Assembly: GCA_034769895.1 (NCBI GenBank)
Contig: CM068371.1
Coordinates: 406,703,969 to 406,767,968, forward strand
DNA: 64,000 nucleotides
Direction: 5' to 3'
Origin: Magicicada septendecula
Lineage: Eukaryota > Arthropoda > Insecta > Hemiptera > Cicadidae
Part shown: positions 1 to 12,262 of the stretch, piece by piece
Layout of the letters: every line of letters begins with the position of its first letter
Numbering within the stretch: position 1 is the first letter of the stretch
The notes under the pieces: generated by a model
Seen by the model: only the letters and a program-made list of their open reading frames with translations
Databases searched by the model: none
What the model was told of the DNA's origin: nothing
Made by a program: the position numbers and the translations under genes

Positions 1-631
1 TATTATGTAGGGCCTTTGGCCTAAATTATTTCATGTTTTGTTTTAGTGATGCATAATTGCGGTTCATTTCTTAAACATAAATTTTTCTCAGACGTCATGA
101 TGCCTGAAGGCTTAGCTAACCTTCATCAAATCTAAATCAATTTGTACCATTTACGTACAATAAATGTGTTTAAATACAGTCCACTTATCTACCATTATTT
201 TCATGTTCCTAGCCAATTTAACTCCACGACATTATTAAAATACTTAGCTAGGCATCTACACATCAAAATTTTTATTTAACATCTTTATTAACCAATTACA
301 ATTCTTAACATTTTTTGGTCACTCCGGGCCTGGATCTATCATTCAACCTTCTTTTACAACTTTATACCTCGTGAAGCGGCTTCTCACTTAATTATTTTTT
401 AATCCAATTTCTGGCCATCATGGGCGAATCAGTATGTTCACTGATCCGACCGTGTCAGTATTTATTTCAACACTTCTTTCGTTGCTGAGATTGGACTTCA
501 TAGACAGCACCATAGTATATAAAAAATCCACGTGTCAACGCCTACACGCCAGGTTTTGAGCGGTTTCAAGTTGTGAGAGTATTCATCCATCCAGTCCGTG
601 CGTGTCACTACCATCTGCCATGGTCTAATGA
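1..631. other. Unassigned AT-rich sequence, no gene seen
   Basis: No ORF here resembles a known family, and no LTR, inverted repeat or RNA gene was recognised. The right limit is where open PLE coding sequence begins after a TGA at 629-631. Short reading frames on the minus strand are antisense to the PLE or low-complexity and were not called. Confidence 0.5.
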
Positions 632-2023
632 CAACACACACAAATAGACAACAACATTGCAGTAAAAAACAACACTGACCTAGTAACAAAAATAAAAGAC
701 ATACACATCCCCCATAATGCCACAATAGCCTCCTTTGACATTAAAAACCTGTACACAAACATCCCAATCTCTGAAACAATCACCATCCTACAAAACAAAC
801 TCAAACAGAACAACACACCAGACGAACTTATCAATGAAATAACAGAAACTCTGAACATTATCACAAAACAAAACTACTTTACTTATAACAATAAATACTA
901 CACACAGAACGATGGCCTACCCATGGGCTCCCCCATATCCAACATTCTAGCAGAAGTCTTCCTCCAACACTTAGAAAAAACAAAAATACTCACAAACAAT
1001 GACAGACACTCACATAAAATACTATATTGGCACAGATACGTTGATGACTTTCTAATACTATACAGGGGAAACAAAAGACAATGCGAACAGTTACTAACGC
1101 ACATAAACAAAATACATAAAAACATAACCTTCACTGCCGAATACGAACACAACAATACCATAAACTTCTTAGACCTCTCCATCACAAAACTACAACACAG
1201 GCACAAATTCAGTATATACAGAAAACCAACTACAACTGACACACTAATACACAACACCTCCAATCACCCAATACAACACAAACTAGCTGCTTTTAGAATC
1301 ATGATACATAGACTTAACAACATCCCCTTAGATGAAATAGACTACAAAGACGAACTAAACACGATAAAATATCTAGCAGAATCTAACGGTTATGACAGAA
1401 CAATAGTCAGTAAACTCCTACACAAAACACAAAACAAACAACAGACAAAGACAGAAAACAACAAATTCATAACACTAACATACATCAACAAACAAACTGA
1501 AAAAATTGCCCACAAATTCAAAAAAGCAGGATACGGAATCGCTTACAAAACTACTAACAAAACAGAACACACACTATCAAAATGCATGCCCAAAGCACAA
1601 AACAAATTCGATCTACCTGGTGTATACAAGCTAAATTGCTCAAATTGCAATAAATTCTACATAGGCCAGACAGGACGTAGTTTCAAACAGAGATACATTG
1701 AACACACAAAAGCACTCCACACCACTACAGAATCTACCTTTGCAAACCACCTCATTGAAGCAAACCACACATATAAAAACATCGACAATAACATGAACAT
1801 TCTACACGTACACACAAAAGGCCGAAAACTAGACACTCTAGAGCAATTAGAAATATACAAACACACAAAAACAAATAAAAACGACATCCTAAACGAACAG
1901 ACACAATTCAAATCGCACGCATTATTCGAACACATCTCACAACACACACACAGCTTCAATCTTTCGAATAACTATCCCGTCGCCAACAACAAGACGGACA
2001 ACGCTACCTATGGCAGCCTCTGA
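632..2023 (+). pseudogene. PLE-1 reverse transcriptase / GIY-YIG endonuclease, N-terminally truncated
   Basis: The frame is open from 632; the first ATG is at 923, inside RT motif B, so it is not a real start. RT motif A (FDIKNLYTNIP) lies near 734-766, motif B (GLPMGSPISNILAE) near 914-955 and catalytic motif C (YVDD) at 1036-1047. After a linker comes the GIY-YIG nuclease from about 1619, with GVYKLNC, a C-x2-C pair and FYIGQTGRSFKQR, followed by an acidic residue in TLEQLEIYKH. The product would prime and copy the element at a nicked target. Full PLE proteins are much longer; the N-terminal domain and first RT motifs are missing. The TGA stop at 2021-2023 lies inside the hammerhead CTGATGA core. 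The family call is firm, and the copy is non-autonomous. Confidence 0.9.
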
Positions 2024-2065
2024 TGAAGCCTTCTAAAGGTGAAAGCTGGTTTAGGCTGTAAGGTA
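2017..2065 (+). ncRNA. Hammerhead-ribozyme-like motif in PLE-1 tail
   Basis: CTGATGA is at 2020-2026, then one extra A, helix II GCCTT/AAGGT with a CTA loop (2028-2040), and GAAA at 2041-2044. A possible helix III is AGCT/GGCT (2044-2047 and 2054-2057). The next base is G, which is not an allowed cleavage base in the standard hammerhead rule, and helix I (CCT with AGG) is offset by two bases. The core fits, but activity is doubtful. Hammerheads are known from PLEs in other animals. Confidence 0.5.
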
Positions 2066-2131
2066 AAACTTTACGTTTTTACTTATAAAAAACTTAGTGT
2101 TCCGAGTCGTCAATACTATAGTGATATTTAG

Positions 2132-2654
2132 TTATTAAAAGCTCTGAAATCTTCCATAAATCTCTGTTTGAAATTTCTATGTGTTCTTCCGATGTATATG
2201 TAGTCACAGTTATTACATTTTATCCTGTATATTCCACTTAATTTGTATACATCACAGTCTTTTCTATTTATTATTATATTATATATACTTTTATTTGGTT
2301 TGTATGCATATATATATTTATGTTTATCCAATTTTGTATTCTTTATAATGTATTGGAGATCTTGATATGTGTATTTGTAAGTTAGGTATGTTACATTTTC
2401 TTATTTTTTGCATGTATTTATACTGCCTAATGTTGTTCTATTGTTTAATATTGTTTTTCTTTATATTTTGTATTTAATTTGTTTATAAATTTGCTGTCAT
2501 ATCCATTTTCTATTGCTATTTCTTTTATGATGTTCAGTTCCTGATGTAATATCTCTTCGTTATTTTCGAAAATAATAACGTTATTTTCAGAGCTTTTAAT
2601 AATAAAAAAACGGGAATCTCCAACATAGCAGATCACCTTATTAGTATGAATCAT
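2132..2654 (-). pseudogene. PLE-2 RT C-terminus and GIY-YIG nuclease (inverted piece)
   Basis: Two minus-strand reading frames belong together. At 2445-2654 the linker segment (IIKEIAIENGYDSKFINKL) resembles the IKYLAESNGYDRTIVSKLL segment of PLE-1. At 2128-2331 lies the GIY-YIG domain with SGIYRIKCNNCDYIYIGR and FKQRF. A frame break separates them near 2332-2444. The RT palm is absent. The upper edge overlaps the plus-strand piece, so the true coding limit is about 2590. It is a dead fragment. Confidence 0.75.
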
Positions 2655-2870
2655 AGTATAACAAATATAACCAACAATATGGAAATAGTGGAAATAAACA
2701 ATAATAAAAATGATATTATACAGTTAGAAAAATTATATATATACCTTCATAAAAAATATGACAAATTGATGAATCAACAGACAATACAGTATTTGAAAAT
2801 GATCAATTATTTCAATACATATCTGGCTTGGTTTCACCCAATAATGATGGCAGTGGAAAGTTCAAAATGA
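2587..2870 (+). pseudogene. PLE-2 GIY-YIG C-terminal end (forward piece)
   Basis: The piece reads through NIADHLISMNHSITNI and QLEKLYIYLHKK, matching the PLE-1 segments FANHLIEANHTYKNI and TLEQLEIYKHTK. It continues the protein of the inverted minus-strand piece with a six-residue overlap. The stop is at 2868-2870. It is too short to act alone. Confidence 0.7.
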
Positions 2871-2950
2871 AGAACAGTAAGAGGTAATACACGCAGTTAA
2901 CCACAGTTATACATTTAAAGGAAAACATCACAACAGGAACATTACAGTGT

Positions 2951-2996
2951 ATGAACTGATGATGAAATTATAATATTTCGAAAAGGCCTTATTCAT
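2951..2996 (+). ncRNA. Minimal hammerhead ribozyme (PLE-2 tail)
   Basis: All parts are in order. Helix I is ATGAA (2951-2955) with TTCAT (2992-2996). The core CTGATGA is at 2956-2962, followed by one extra T (2963). Helix II is GAAAT/ATTTC (2964-2968, 2975-2979) with loop TATAAT. GAAA is at 2980-2983. Helix III is the self-complementary AAGGCCTT (2983-2990). The cleavage triplet is TTA, with H17 = A2991. A loop-less palindromic helix III is what is known for PLE hammerheads that act as dimers. Predicted self-cleavage is after 2991. Confidence 0.75.
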
Positions 2997-3085
2997 TATT
3001 TTAAAAAATGGAATTTTACTGACTTTGGTGGTATGTATATAATAATATTATAACAAGTCAGTGGCATAATGTTTGGCAAAAACAT

Positions 3086-5780
3086 AAATTATTATCCACC
3101 TCCTAATGAAATTATAACACAGTGGTTACACTCAGTACTTATTTATTTTTGGTTAACGATTAATTATTCAGTTAATACAAATTATGTTTTCTTTTATAAT
3201 ACATTTGCACTGGTAGATTATATGAGACACATCTCTTGGGTTTGACAAATCGATCTCTGAACTTAACAACAGACTTTCAGTAATGGCGTCTGTTGAAATT
3301 ATACACAAAATTATTCTTGTTCGATCGTCTTGGGTTCTTGAGATTGCGTTAAAAGGATTATTAATTATTACAACAATAAAAATACACACCCTTATATCAG
3401 TTAAACTTAAATAACATACTGTGTAGTTATAATCTGTTTATTGGAGTGTACTAAAAGTGTTACAGAATATCGCTAACTAATGACAGGTTAACTTTGCCAG
3501 CTGATAAATTTTCAGTGTCTTAGTTTTTTAATTTAATCTTTGAAAGTAATTATGTGCAGTTTAGTGAGAGTTCAGCTTTCAGTGAGAAATAATTAACGTG
3601 AGTTTATTCGGAAATTTGGGTAATTTAATAGATACTTAACACTTCAGTAGACAGGATGAACTCATTTGGTCTGGTATTAAGGAATTAGGCTGCAATCATC
3701 ATTAATTTTCAATTGTTCGGGGCTTCGGGCATCTTTTTCAAGTTAATCGGCAATATATTATTTTCTTTTTTCTTTAATTCGGCTTCGACATCAGTTAAAT
3801 GGTTTCAGCCATCGTCTGCTTCCTCGGTGCTCACTTGCTAGTAATTTCATTTGATATTTTGACGTTCTAATTAACAATTTTTGATCGTTCCAAAACTGGC
3901 GTCTATTCAACAAGAGCGTCATATTATGAGTAAAGAAATCTAACGGTAAATTAGTAACCAAACGACTGTTGTCATAGTAACCAATTAATCCTGATTGGTT
4001 AATTCTGAAGTAGACTATTGTTATCAAATTTGAATTTTTATTCAAAATAGCTGTATATCTTCTTATTGATTATATTCTTCTGTCATCTTCCCTACATATT
4101 AAATATTATCACCACTGTTATTATTTCCTTTCAAAGATTAATTTGGTATCACATAATGTATGGTTTTATGAAATATCAATGTTTGTACATTTATGTTAAT
4201 ATTTTTGGTATTTACATTTCTCCTTTAAATTAAGTTCTTATTCTAATATTTTTTCCTTTAAACTGATTTACAAATTATTCTCGGCTATTTACTCGCCTTG
4301 AATTTATTAATTTCCTGGTTGTTTTTATACAATTTGCAATCATTTGTTATTGACAGTTATACATTTCCTAGGCCTAAGTAGCCATTGATTATTTTTACTT
4401 AATATATTCTAATTATATTTCATTTTATTACAAAGTGTTTTGTTCTGTTGTTATAATTGATTCGTTTAGTGGTTGTTGTTGTGTCTTGAATTTGTTTGTG
4501 TTCTGATTATGTGTCAAGATTACTTTCTATATCTTAATACCTAAAATATAACAACTAGGCCTATGGACTGTAAGCTTCCTTCAGCCATATCCTATCCATA
4601 AAATTAACATGAACAATTCTTTACAAGTTATTAGTTACTGTTGGTTTAACATACATTTCATTATTTTACTACTATTTTGAGTGAGAAACATCATCACTTC
4701 CTTCAAACTTACTTAATTTATTTTCCCTTATAACATAGGGTGTTTATTAATTACATTCTTAATTTCTTAATTCTTTACTAATCCCTTTCTCCATTCCATG
4801 TTAACACAAACTGTTTATTTTACATGGGCTTTCTTCCCTGAATAACATCATATCCTTTATCTATCACTACTCTAAATACTATTTCTAATTACCCTTAACT
4901 ATATAATTTTTATAAGCTCACTCTTAAATCATTTATAGTTTCATCATTGATTTATTAAGTGTTTTCTTATCTATTACTATCTTTTTAATCATACTATCAT
5001 TTACAATATCCTTTTTCACACATCACTTTCACCTTTAATTAATTGGTGTTTATCACACTGATACACTCATTATTTTGGGGTATTTGCACCTTCACTATTA
5101 TCACTTGTTAAATTTTTTATTTTAAGCGTTTATTGGTGGGTAATCCCTATTATTATTTTTCTTTGTCACTTACTTACTTTCATTATATTTCTCACTATCT
5201 CACTATCTTTACAAATTTTATTTATATCTAATAAGTTCATGTCTTTTTCTAGATTTCTTACTTACATATACTACTAATTCGTGGGTTAGTGTATTTTTAT
5301 TTAATGGTTTTTTATTTATTATGAATTACATTTGTCACTTAGACAATACTAATATTTCTTTTTTATATTTGTTATTCATTGGTTTCGTTTCCTTTACAAT
5401 ATTTGATGGTATCATCTCCCCCTTCTCTATTCTACACTATTTGCCTGTGTTTTATCACCTTGGTTCACTATATTTTCTTTATAGTTGGTTGGTTCCATTT
5501 TTAATTTCATTTTTCTTCTCCTTCACTTCCATCTTGTTTCACTTTATTTTGGTTATTATCTGGCCAATCTCTGGGGTTGGGTCAATGTCATTTGTCTGTC
5601 AGTCTAGTTTGTATTTTTATTTAATAATCACCTTTGGTTTACTATTCTTCCTCCTTCACTCTTAATTACATTTACGATTTTTATTCACTTTATTATTTAT
5701 TTATTAAAATATATTATTTCTTAGCATTTCTTACATACTTATAGATATCAAATATGATCTGGATTTGGCGATGTTATATA
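3086..5780 (-). repeat. TyA 3' LTR, truncated in U5
   Basis: It matches 14641-17329 almost base for base with scattered substitutions, so the insertion is not recent. It lacks the counterpart of 14467-14640, the PBS-proximal end, and PLE-2 tail sequence stands there instead. The outer edge (minus strand) reads TATAACATCGCC rather than the usual TG. Plus-strand hydrophobic reading frames at 5321-5665 and at the equivalent 16921-17217 are antisense to the LTR and were not called. Confidence 0.85.
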
Positions 5781-5795
5781 ATGCCCTTCCACCAA
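5781..5795 (-). other. TyA polypurine tract
   Basis: On the minus strand GGTGGAAGGGCATTA directly precedes the 3' LTR. It is the expected primer site for plus-strand DNA synthesis. TyB has the related GAAGGAGAGGCATTA at the same place, which supports the LTR boundary. Confidence 0.7.
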
Positions 5796-6963
5796 AATTC
5801 ATCATTTTATAAAACGTGATTCTAAGTTTGATGAAATTATCAATTGTATTGTATCATTTTTCTTTTTCTCTAATTCTCCTGCTTCTCATTCATTCATTTT
5901 TTATGATTAATTCTGTATCTTTTATTTCCTTTCTTCTGAGTCTTTTCTTCCTTATCTTCTCATATTGCGAACTGGCTTATTGATTTTTTATTATAAATTA
6001 TTCCCTATAAATCTTATTTTCCTTAACTATCCCTACTTTGTAGCTGAAATCGATTCACATGGGCTCTATTGGCTTACCTAACTCTGTCGTTCAAAACTAC
6101 TCTTATCCTGAGATCAGGGGAACATCATCCCTGCTCAGTAAAATGATTGCTGGACTTATTCAACAGTCAATCTCAATTAATGAATCTTCAATACAGTCAT
6201 CTCGTGACTCATAATAATAATAATAATAATAATCATAATATTTGTTGGGAATCTTTTACTTTTGTATTTCATTATTGTTCAGTTCGAGTCATTTATTTTT
6301 TCATCTTTCTTTATAGATACTACTTGATAATACTTGAAGCATTGCTTTTTATTGATACAATTCACCTTTTTATTCATTTTTAATTACTCTTTGTTTCATC
6401 TCATTTCATATTATAACTCTTAGAATGTTTATTTTATTTATTTCGTTTTTTGATCATTGGTTTGTTTAATTTTACTTCCCATCTTTTTTCTAAATAGTTG
6501 TGGAAGTTGATCATTTTGATTGATATAATTTTTTTTTTTATAATTTCTTAAATATCATAGTAAGTTAGTGCTTCTTACTAATTAGGAATTTTTGTAGCTT
6601 ATTCCTTTATAGAATGTTTTGCTTTTTATGCCTCATATTTTGGCTAAAGATTATTGTAACTTAATCTTATTTTGTAGGAATGTTTTGTAACTTCATTCCT
6701 TTATTATTATTTTTTATTTAAATATTGTAGTAAGTTTGTTGTTCTAACTTTATATGGATTCCTTGTAACCTTTATCTCTCCATTTTATAATTGTTCTAAA
6801 ATATTATCGAAATGTTTGCGTAAGTTGTCCTTACATAACTTTTTTTAATTTTGAAATTCATTTGAGATCTTTTTTTTATGATATTGGCAAACTTGTTCGT
6901 TTGTCTGGTTATTTTTCTTTATTTAAAGTATTTCGGTTGATTCTTTACTTTAAGTTTTTTTAG
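5796..6963 (-). other. TyA 3' untranslated region
   Basis: This is 1.2 kb of AT-rich sequence between the pol stop and the polypurine tract, with no env or other ORF. It contains degenerate repeats of a motif near AGTAAGTTTGTTGTTCTAAC (about 6540-6860), and an (AAT)n run near 6213. Homologous sequence lies left of the TyB LTR (17979-18158 and 20839-21477). Confidence 0.7.
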
Positions 6964-7343
6964 TCATTGCTGATCGTCATAATATTTCTTAATTGATGCC
7001 TGATTGTATACACCCTTTATTTTCTTAGTGACCGGGTGAGCGAGCTCATAAGTGTTATTGCCCTTGTCTCTTGTTATAGTGTATGGTCCCAAGTATAATA
7101 ATAGTAACTTTTTAGTAATGCCTTCTATGGAGCTGGGTAATTCTCTGTTTTTTATTAGTACCCTTTCTCCTACATTGTATTTAATAGTCTTTTTCTGGTT
7201 CTTAGAGTATTTATTCTTTTGTTGCTCTACCTTTTCGGCTATTCTGTTGTAGAATTTTCTTTTCTCGAATTGATATTCAATGTTGGTGGGAAATTAAATC
7301 ATATCAATAACTCTCTAGGCGGTTGCCGCTCAAACATCATTGT

Positions 7344-9265
7344 TGTAACGTCCCGCTTTATCTATAATTCTCTCAGAGCCTCACTAGTACTTTACTTAAT
7401 GGAAACTTCTAATGGCTCTTCGAAAATCTCTCTTTCATGAGAGTCACTGTTAATCCTTTATTGATTGTATTTGCAAATGTTCAGTTTCGGTTATAATTTA
7501 TGTTTACAGAAATAAATTATCTGAAATCGAGTGTGTGTGATTGGGGAGAATTCAATGAAGTTGTTTGACCGTAATTAGGAGAGAGAGGACCAAGGATATT
7601 ATCCCCGGAGTATACAATTACTTAATTTAAATTTTCGCCGCTCATGAGACCAGCTGATTTTTTACGTCTGCAACCCAATTTGAGGTTATTATAACACCAA
7701 GTGTCGATAATATTTTTCCGGCTGTTCGTCCTCTTCTTTTCTCCTGAAACTCTGTAACAACTACACTCTATGAGAAATAACACACATTTTATTATTTATA
7801 ACAAAGTATTCAGGGTATTTATTTATTAAATACACTGATTTTTATCTGCTCCCAATACAAAAAGTTATAATCGATTCTCCCTGTCAACACAACATTGGTT
7901 CGATCTTATTTGGAAAACACAGAAATTATAACAAAATATTTTTTATCCTTGATAGAATATTAAAGCAATAAAGAATTAATTTATATATTTCCCAGGGTTA
8001 ATGGTAAGTTCTTTGTGTTATGAGATGGTCAGAAATGAATAATAAAATACTAAGCTTTACAAAGAAAAATAGATTATATTTGTTTTTTCTTTAGTATGTA
8101 GTTCCGGTTTTATCCGCTAGAGTACAGGTTATGTTCTTTACTACAAACACGAAATTATGGTGGAAGCTGAAAATGCACAAAGATCCGTCATGAAGGTTTT
8201 TTGGTTAACAAAAATTAATAAAGTTTGTTCACCTCCTTTCTTGAAGTGTTTACTTGTACGGTGCTGTTTCTAGTGTTGAAGTTATAGTTGATTTGTAATT
8301 TAGTTAATTTTTTCTAAGATACGGTCTCACCAAAAATCTCGAAGTGCAGTCAATCTAGGCCTGAACTGGCCGTTGGATTATTTCAAAGTTTCATCGAATA
8401 AAGGATGTGAATGTTGATATTTGAAGGAGTTTTAACATAAGGTGGACATCACTCTTTAAATTTTATTAAATTTCGCACTATTTCCAAAAGTATTCATTAG
8501 TTTTTTCAAATTTAAAAAGGCATTACACTTTTTTCAAACGTTCGTTTTCCCAATCGTTTTAACAATTAACAATTATCTTGTTAGTTGGTTACTGTTAGTA
8601 ACCAAGAATTTTTTATGATTTTTTATTGGTGAATATATATACTTTTGAGTATATAGGCTGTTTTTAAATATTATAAATTTATTTCTTATTTATAGAAAAA
8701 TAATCCTTTTTAACTTTTGTTTATAATCCCATTTAATTTATATAGGGTTTTTCTTTCTATTTTCTTTTAAACTTATACATAGGTCTTTAATATTTTGATT
8801 TTCTTCAATTGTATTTATTTATTATTTATTATTTGCTTATAGTATCCTTACACTAAACTATTTTCCTCAGCCATTTTGCTCATACATTATTATTTTATAT
8901 CTAACCCTGGGTTATCTTATATTTAAACACAATTATTATATTAAACATAAAATTATACCTAGGTACAAAATCTTTGTGGCCTACACAATACAAATTATAC
9001 AAAATACCAACAAAATACAGAATTTGTCAGTAGCAATATAGTCTATTGCTACAATTAATTGTTTCTCCATCTACAGCATAAGTCTATGAGATGCTCCTTT
9101 TAAACCACTTACTTTCTCACTGTGTACACTATATCTCACTTAGTTATAGTTTATAGTGTTTTGTAATACAAAGTAATCTATAGTTAGGTATATTATACCC
9201 ATTTCTGACCTTTATAGTGGGGTGATTACGTTATCATTTTTGGGCATGGGTTATGTAACGTTACA
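7344..9265. mobile_element. Solo LTR inserted in TyA pol
   Basis: This 1922-bp insert begins TGTAACGTCC and ends CGTTACA (TG...CA ends). It is flanked by TTGT at 7340-7343 and 9266-9269. Removing it and one TTGT rejoins the TyA pol frame at the PYT-MMFER position. TyE pol reads PYTVMFARP at the equivalent place. No coding sequence was recognised inside. It is inferred to be a solo LTR; a short non-autonomous LTR element is less likely because no internal LTR repeat was seen. Orientation is undetermined. Confidence 0.75.
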
Positions 9266-12262
9266 TTGTGTATGGTGTGGCTTCAGTGAAGTAGTAAGCT
9301 AGGTTTATAAATTCTTCAGTGGATTTTACGTAATTGTGCCACTCCTTTTGTTTATCGTGGCAGTAGGTCCTCAGTATTCGACCCACTTCTCTAAGTACTC
9401 TCTCAGCTGGGTTACTGCTGGGGTGATACACGGATGTTTTGTAAGTTTTAATATCATGTTCCCAGAGTTTGCTTTTCCAATGATTTCCCTTAAATTGGGT
9501 CCCGTGGTCGGTTATTATGGCCATAGGTTTCCCTACTTCTGGTATAAACTTGGTTAAGATAATCTCAATAATTTTCTTTGTTGTCGCACGGTTAATAGAG
9601 TACAATTTTGTATATTTGGTGAAGTGATCGAACATGGTGACTATGAATCTGAAGCTGTGTCTTCCTCCACTGTGAGGAAACGGACCGCATATATCAAGGA
9701 ATACCCTTTCTAATTTCTGATTTGATATTATAGGTATCATCATACCCTCCTTTTTTGAATTGTTGCATTTTACCCTTTGGCAAATATTAAATTTTTGAAT
9801 AGTTTTGTTTACCTTTCGATAAATATTTTTTATGTAAACTTGTTCCTCTAAAGCTTTTATCACTTTTATGGCCCCCGTATGGCCGTATCTAATGTGGTAG
9901 TCTAGTATCAATTGTTCTTCCACTGTAGATGGGATTACTAGTTTCCATTCTCCGATATCAGGATTGTTTTTAATAAATAGCAGGTTGTTATGTATTTTAT
10001 AATATTGAATAATGGTTTCTTCTTCTTTTAACATTCTCTCCCGGATACTCATTATTTTTGGATCCACATTTTGACATCTTATTTCCTGGGTAATTTTTTC
10101 TAGATCCATTCTGTTTTTGATAATGTTATATACTTTTACTAATTGTTCTTTCTCTCCCTCGAAAGTTTGTTGCTGGATGTTGATGCGGGATAAAATGTCA
10201 GCAGCTATGTTTTTCTTCCCTGGTATGTATTCCCAGTTAATGTGATATTCTTGTAGCAACAATATCCATCGGGTTAATCTTCCGTGGCTTAGTTTACACT
10301 GCTTGAGGAATGAAATGGATCTATGGTCACTTCTTACGGTTATGTCGTATCCTAGAATGTAAGTCCTGAAATTGTTGCAGGCGAAAACAACACTAAGTAG
10401 TTCTTTCTCCGTGACGTGATAGTTTCTTTCGCATCCATTTAAAATTCTACTTGCAAAACTTATGACCATATGTTGCCCCTTATCATCTTCCTGGTATAAT
10501 ACGGCACCTACACTGACGTCACTTGCATCACAATTCATGAAGAATGGCTTTTTGAAGTCTGGATGGTGTAAGATCACGGTGTTTAAAAACTTTTCTTTTA
10601 TTTGGTTAAATACTTCATCTTGTTCGGACTCCCAAGTCCATTTATCCTTAACTGATAATTGTTTTTTGAATTGTGCTGTTAGTTTGGAATAATTATCTTG
10701 AAATTTACGATAATAATTGCAGATTCCCAGGAAAGACTGAAGCTGTTTTTTGTTTTTTGGTGTGGGGAATCGTTGTATTGCTTCAACTTTTTCTGATGAA
10801 GGAGAGATGCCTTCCTCTGCTAGATTAAATCCTAAAAATTGTACCTTGCGGGCTATAAACTTTGACTTGTCCAGCTTAAGGGTTATGTGATTACCTGATA
10901 ACTTTTTTAGTATGGTCTCCACTCTAGCACAGTGTTCTTGCCAATTTGATGATGTTATTAGCAGGTCATCTACGTACACGGTGGTAAAATTCAGTACATC
11001 TTGTCCCAGTATTTGGTCCATACACTTAACAAATACTGTGACCGAATTTATCAGTCCAAAGGGCAATCTTTTGAACTGATAGTTCCTCCCATTGAACAGA
11101 AAAGCTAAATATTTCCTACTGTTCGGATGTAGCTCCACCTGCCAATATCCACATACTGTGTCCCACGCGCTGATGTATTTTATACCGTGGAACTTCTTAA
11201 GAATTTCTTCGATTTCACCCGGGGATGTTCTATCGTTCACTATCATTTTATTGATCTCTCTTGCATCGAGGCAGATTCTCACTTTTCCGTCCTTTTTCGG
11301 TATTGCCACTATTGGACTTGTATAAGGTGATTGACTTAATTCGATGATATCGTCTTCCATCATTTGATTGATTTCTGCCCTCACTGCATTTCTTTGTGAG
11401 TATGCGATGGGATAAGATTTTTTATTGAAGTCAACGGGTTCTTTAAATCGGATCCGGCATTGATAGTCCTTTACCTTGCCTGGGGCGTCGGAAAAAATGT
11501 GTTTATATCTGTTGTATATTCTTATGAGTTCCTCTGCCTGTTGTACACTAATCTGTGGGTCTTGTTCTTCTCATTGGAAGTTTCTGATCTCCTCCAGCTT
11601 GCTTGACCATAATTCTTCATCCTTCCAATCTTTCAATATTCTTCCGGGTGATCGTTGGTAATAATTGTTTTGGATCATGGTGCAGCTGTTTGTTATTAAT
11701 GGTAAGTTGCAACCGTTCACTAGATCGGCTGACCATATCCCTTGTTCTGTGGTTAGTGATACTTCTCCTAGCCGCAGGTTAATTATGGCGGAGTATTGTC
11801 TGAGTACATCACACCCAACAAGTATTGAGAAAGGTAGGCCGCTGGCAACAAGAAATGGCATAGTTACTATTATACCTTTGCTATTAAGTTCCAAGGATAC
11901 TTGTTTCCTGACGGTCTTATTTTGTCGGCCGGTAGCACCAATGATAGTTACATTGTTTATGGGCAGGGTTGATATAGGTATACTACTTCCCTGCTGTAGT
12001 CTATTTAATTCTACTTGGTCGATCAGAGAGATATTAGATCATGTATCGATCATTATGGTTGATAGGATTCCATTTATTTGGGCACTTACATACACTATTA
12101 CGCTGTTTCTGATAGGCATCATGTTATCATTTTCTTCGATTAAATCGTCCCTTATATTTTTTAAATAGTTAGTACATATTATGGTGATCTTCTTGTCTGT
12201 TGTCGTCTTATATTCCCCAAGAGATTGGTCCAGTGATGGACTGTTCACAGTTCTCACCGACC

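Larger units (their letters stand above)
632..2131 (+). mobile_element. Penelope-like element PLE-1, 5'-truncated
   Basis: This is the 3' part of a GIY-YIG Penelope-like retroelement. It holds the C-terminal RT palm, the linker, the GIY-YIG endonuclease and a short tail with a hammerhead-like core. It starts inside the RT domain, which is typical 5' truncation after target-primed reverse transcription. The tail up to about 2131 recurs nearly unchanged at 63160-63268, so the right edge is well placed. There it abuts a second, different PLE. No target-site duplication could be assigned. Confidence 0.85.
2132..3085. mobile_element. PLE-2 fragment with inverted 5' half
   Basis: This is a second PLE of a different subfamily. 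The part from the RT C-terminus to mid GIY-YIG is on the minus strand (2132-2586), while the nuclease C-terminus and tail are on the plus strand (2587 onward). The 16-bp block at 2132-2147 recurs as its reverse complement at 2587-2602 and encodes the same residues (FRAFNN) at the end of one piece and the start of the other. This looks like 5' inversion by twin priming. The tail carries a good hammerhead (2951-2996) and ends where TyA LTR sequence starts. Confidence 0.75.

Noticed and set aside
67..130. GATGAAGGTTAGCTAAGCCTTC-like hairpin on the minus strand, considered as another hammerhead
   Set aside because: It lacks a GAAA box and a usable CUGANGA core.
898..1959. Minus-strand Cys-rich ORFs opposite PLE-1
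   Set aside because: Antisense of a recognised RT/GIY-YIG frame; the cysteines arise from ACA-rich sense codons.
5321..5665. Hydrophobic plus-strand ORF in the TyA 3' LTR, repeated at 16921-17217
   Set aside because: It is antisense to an LTR, made of low-complexity T-rich sequence, and appears twice only because LTRs are duplicated.
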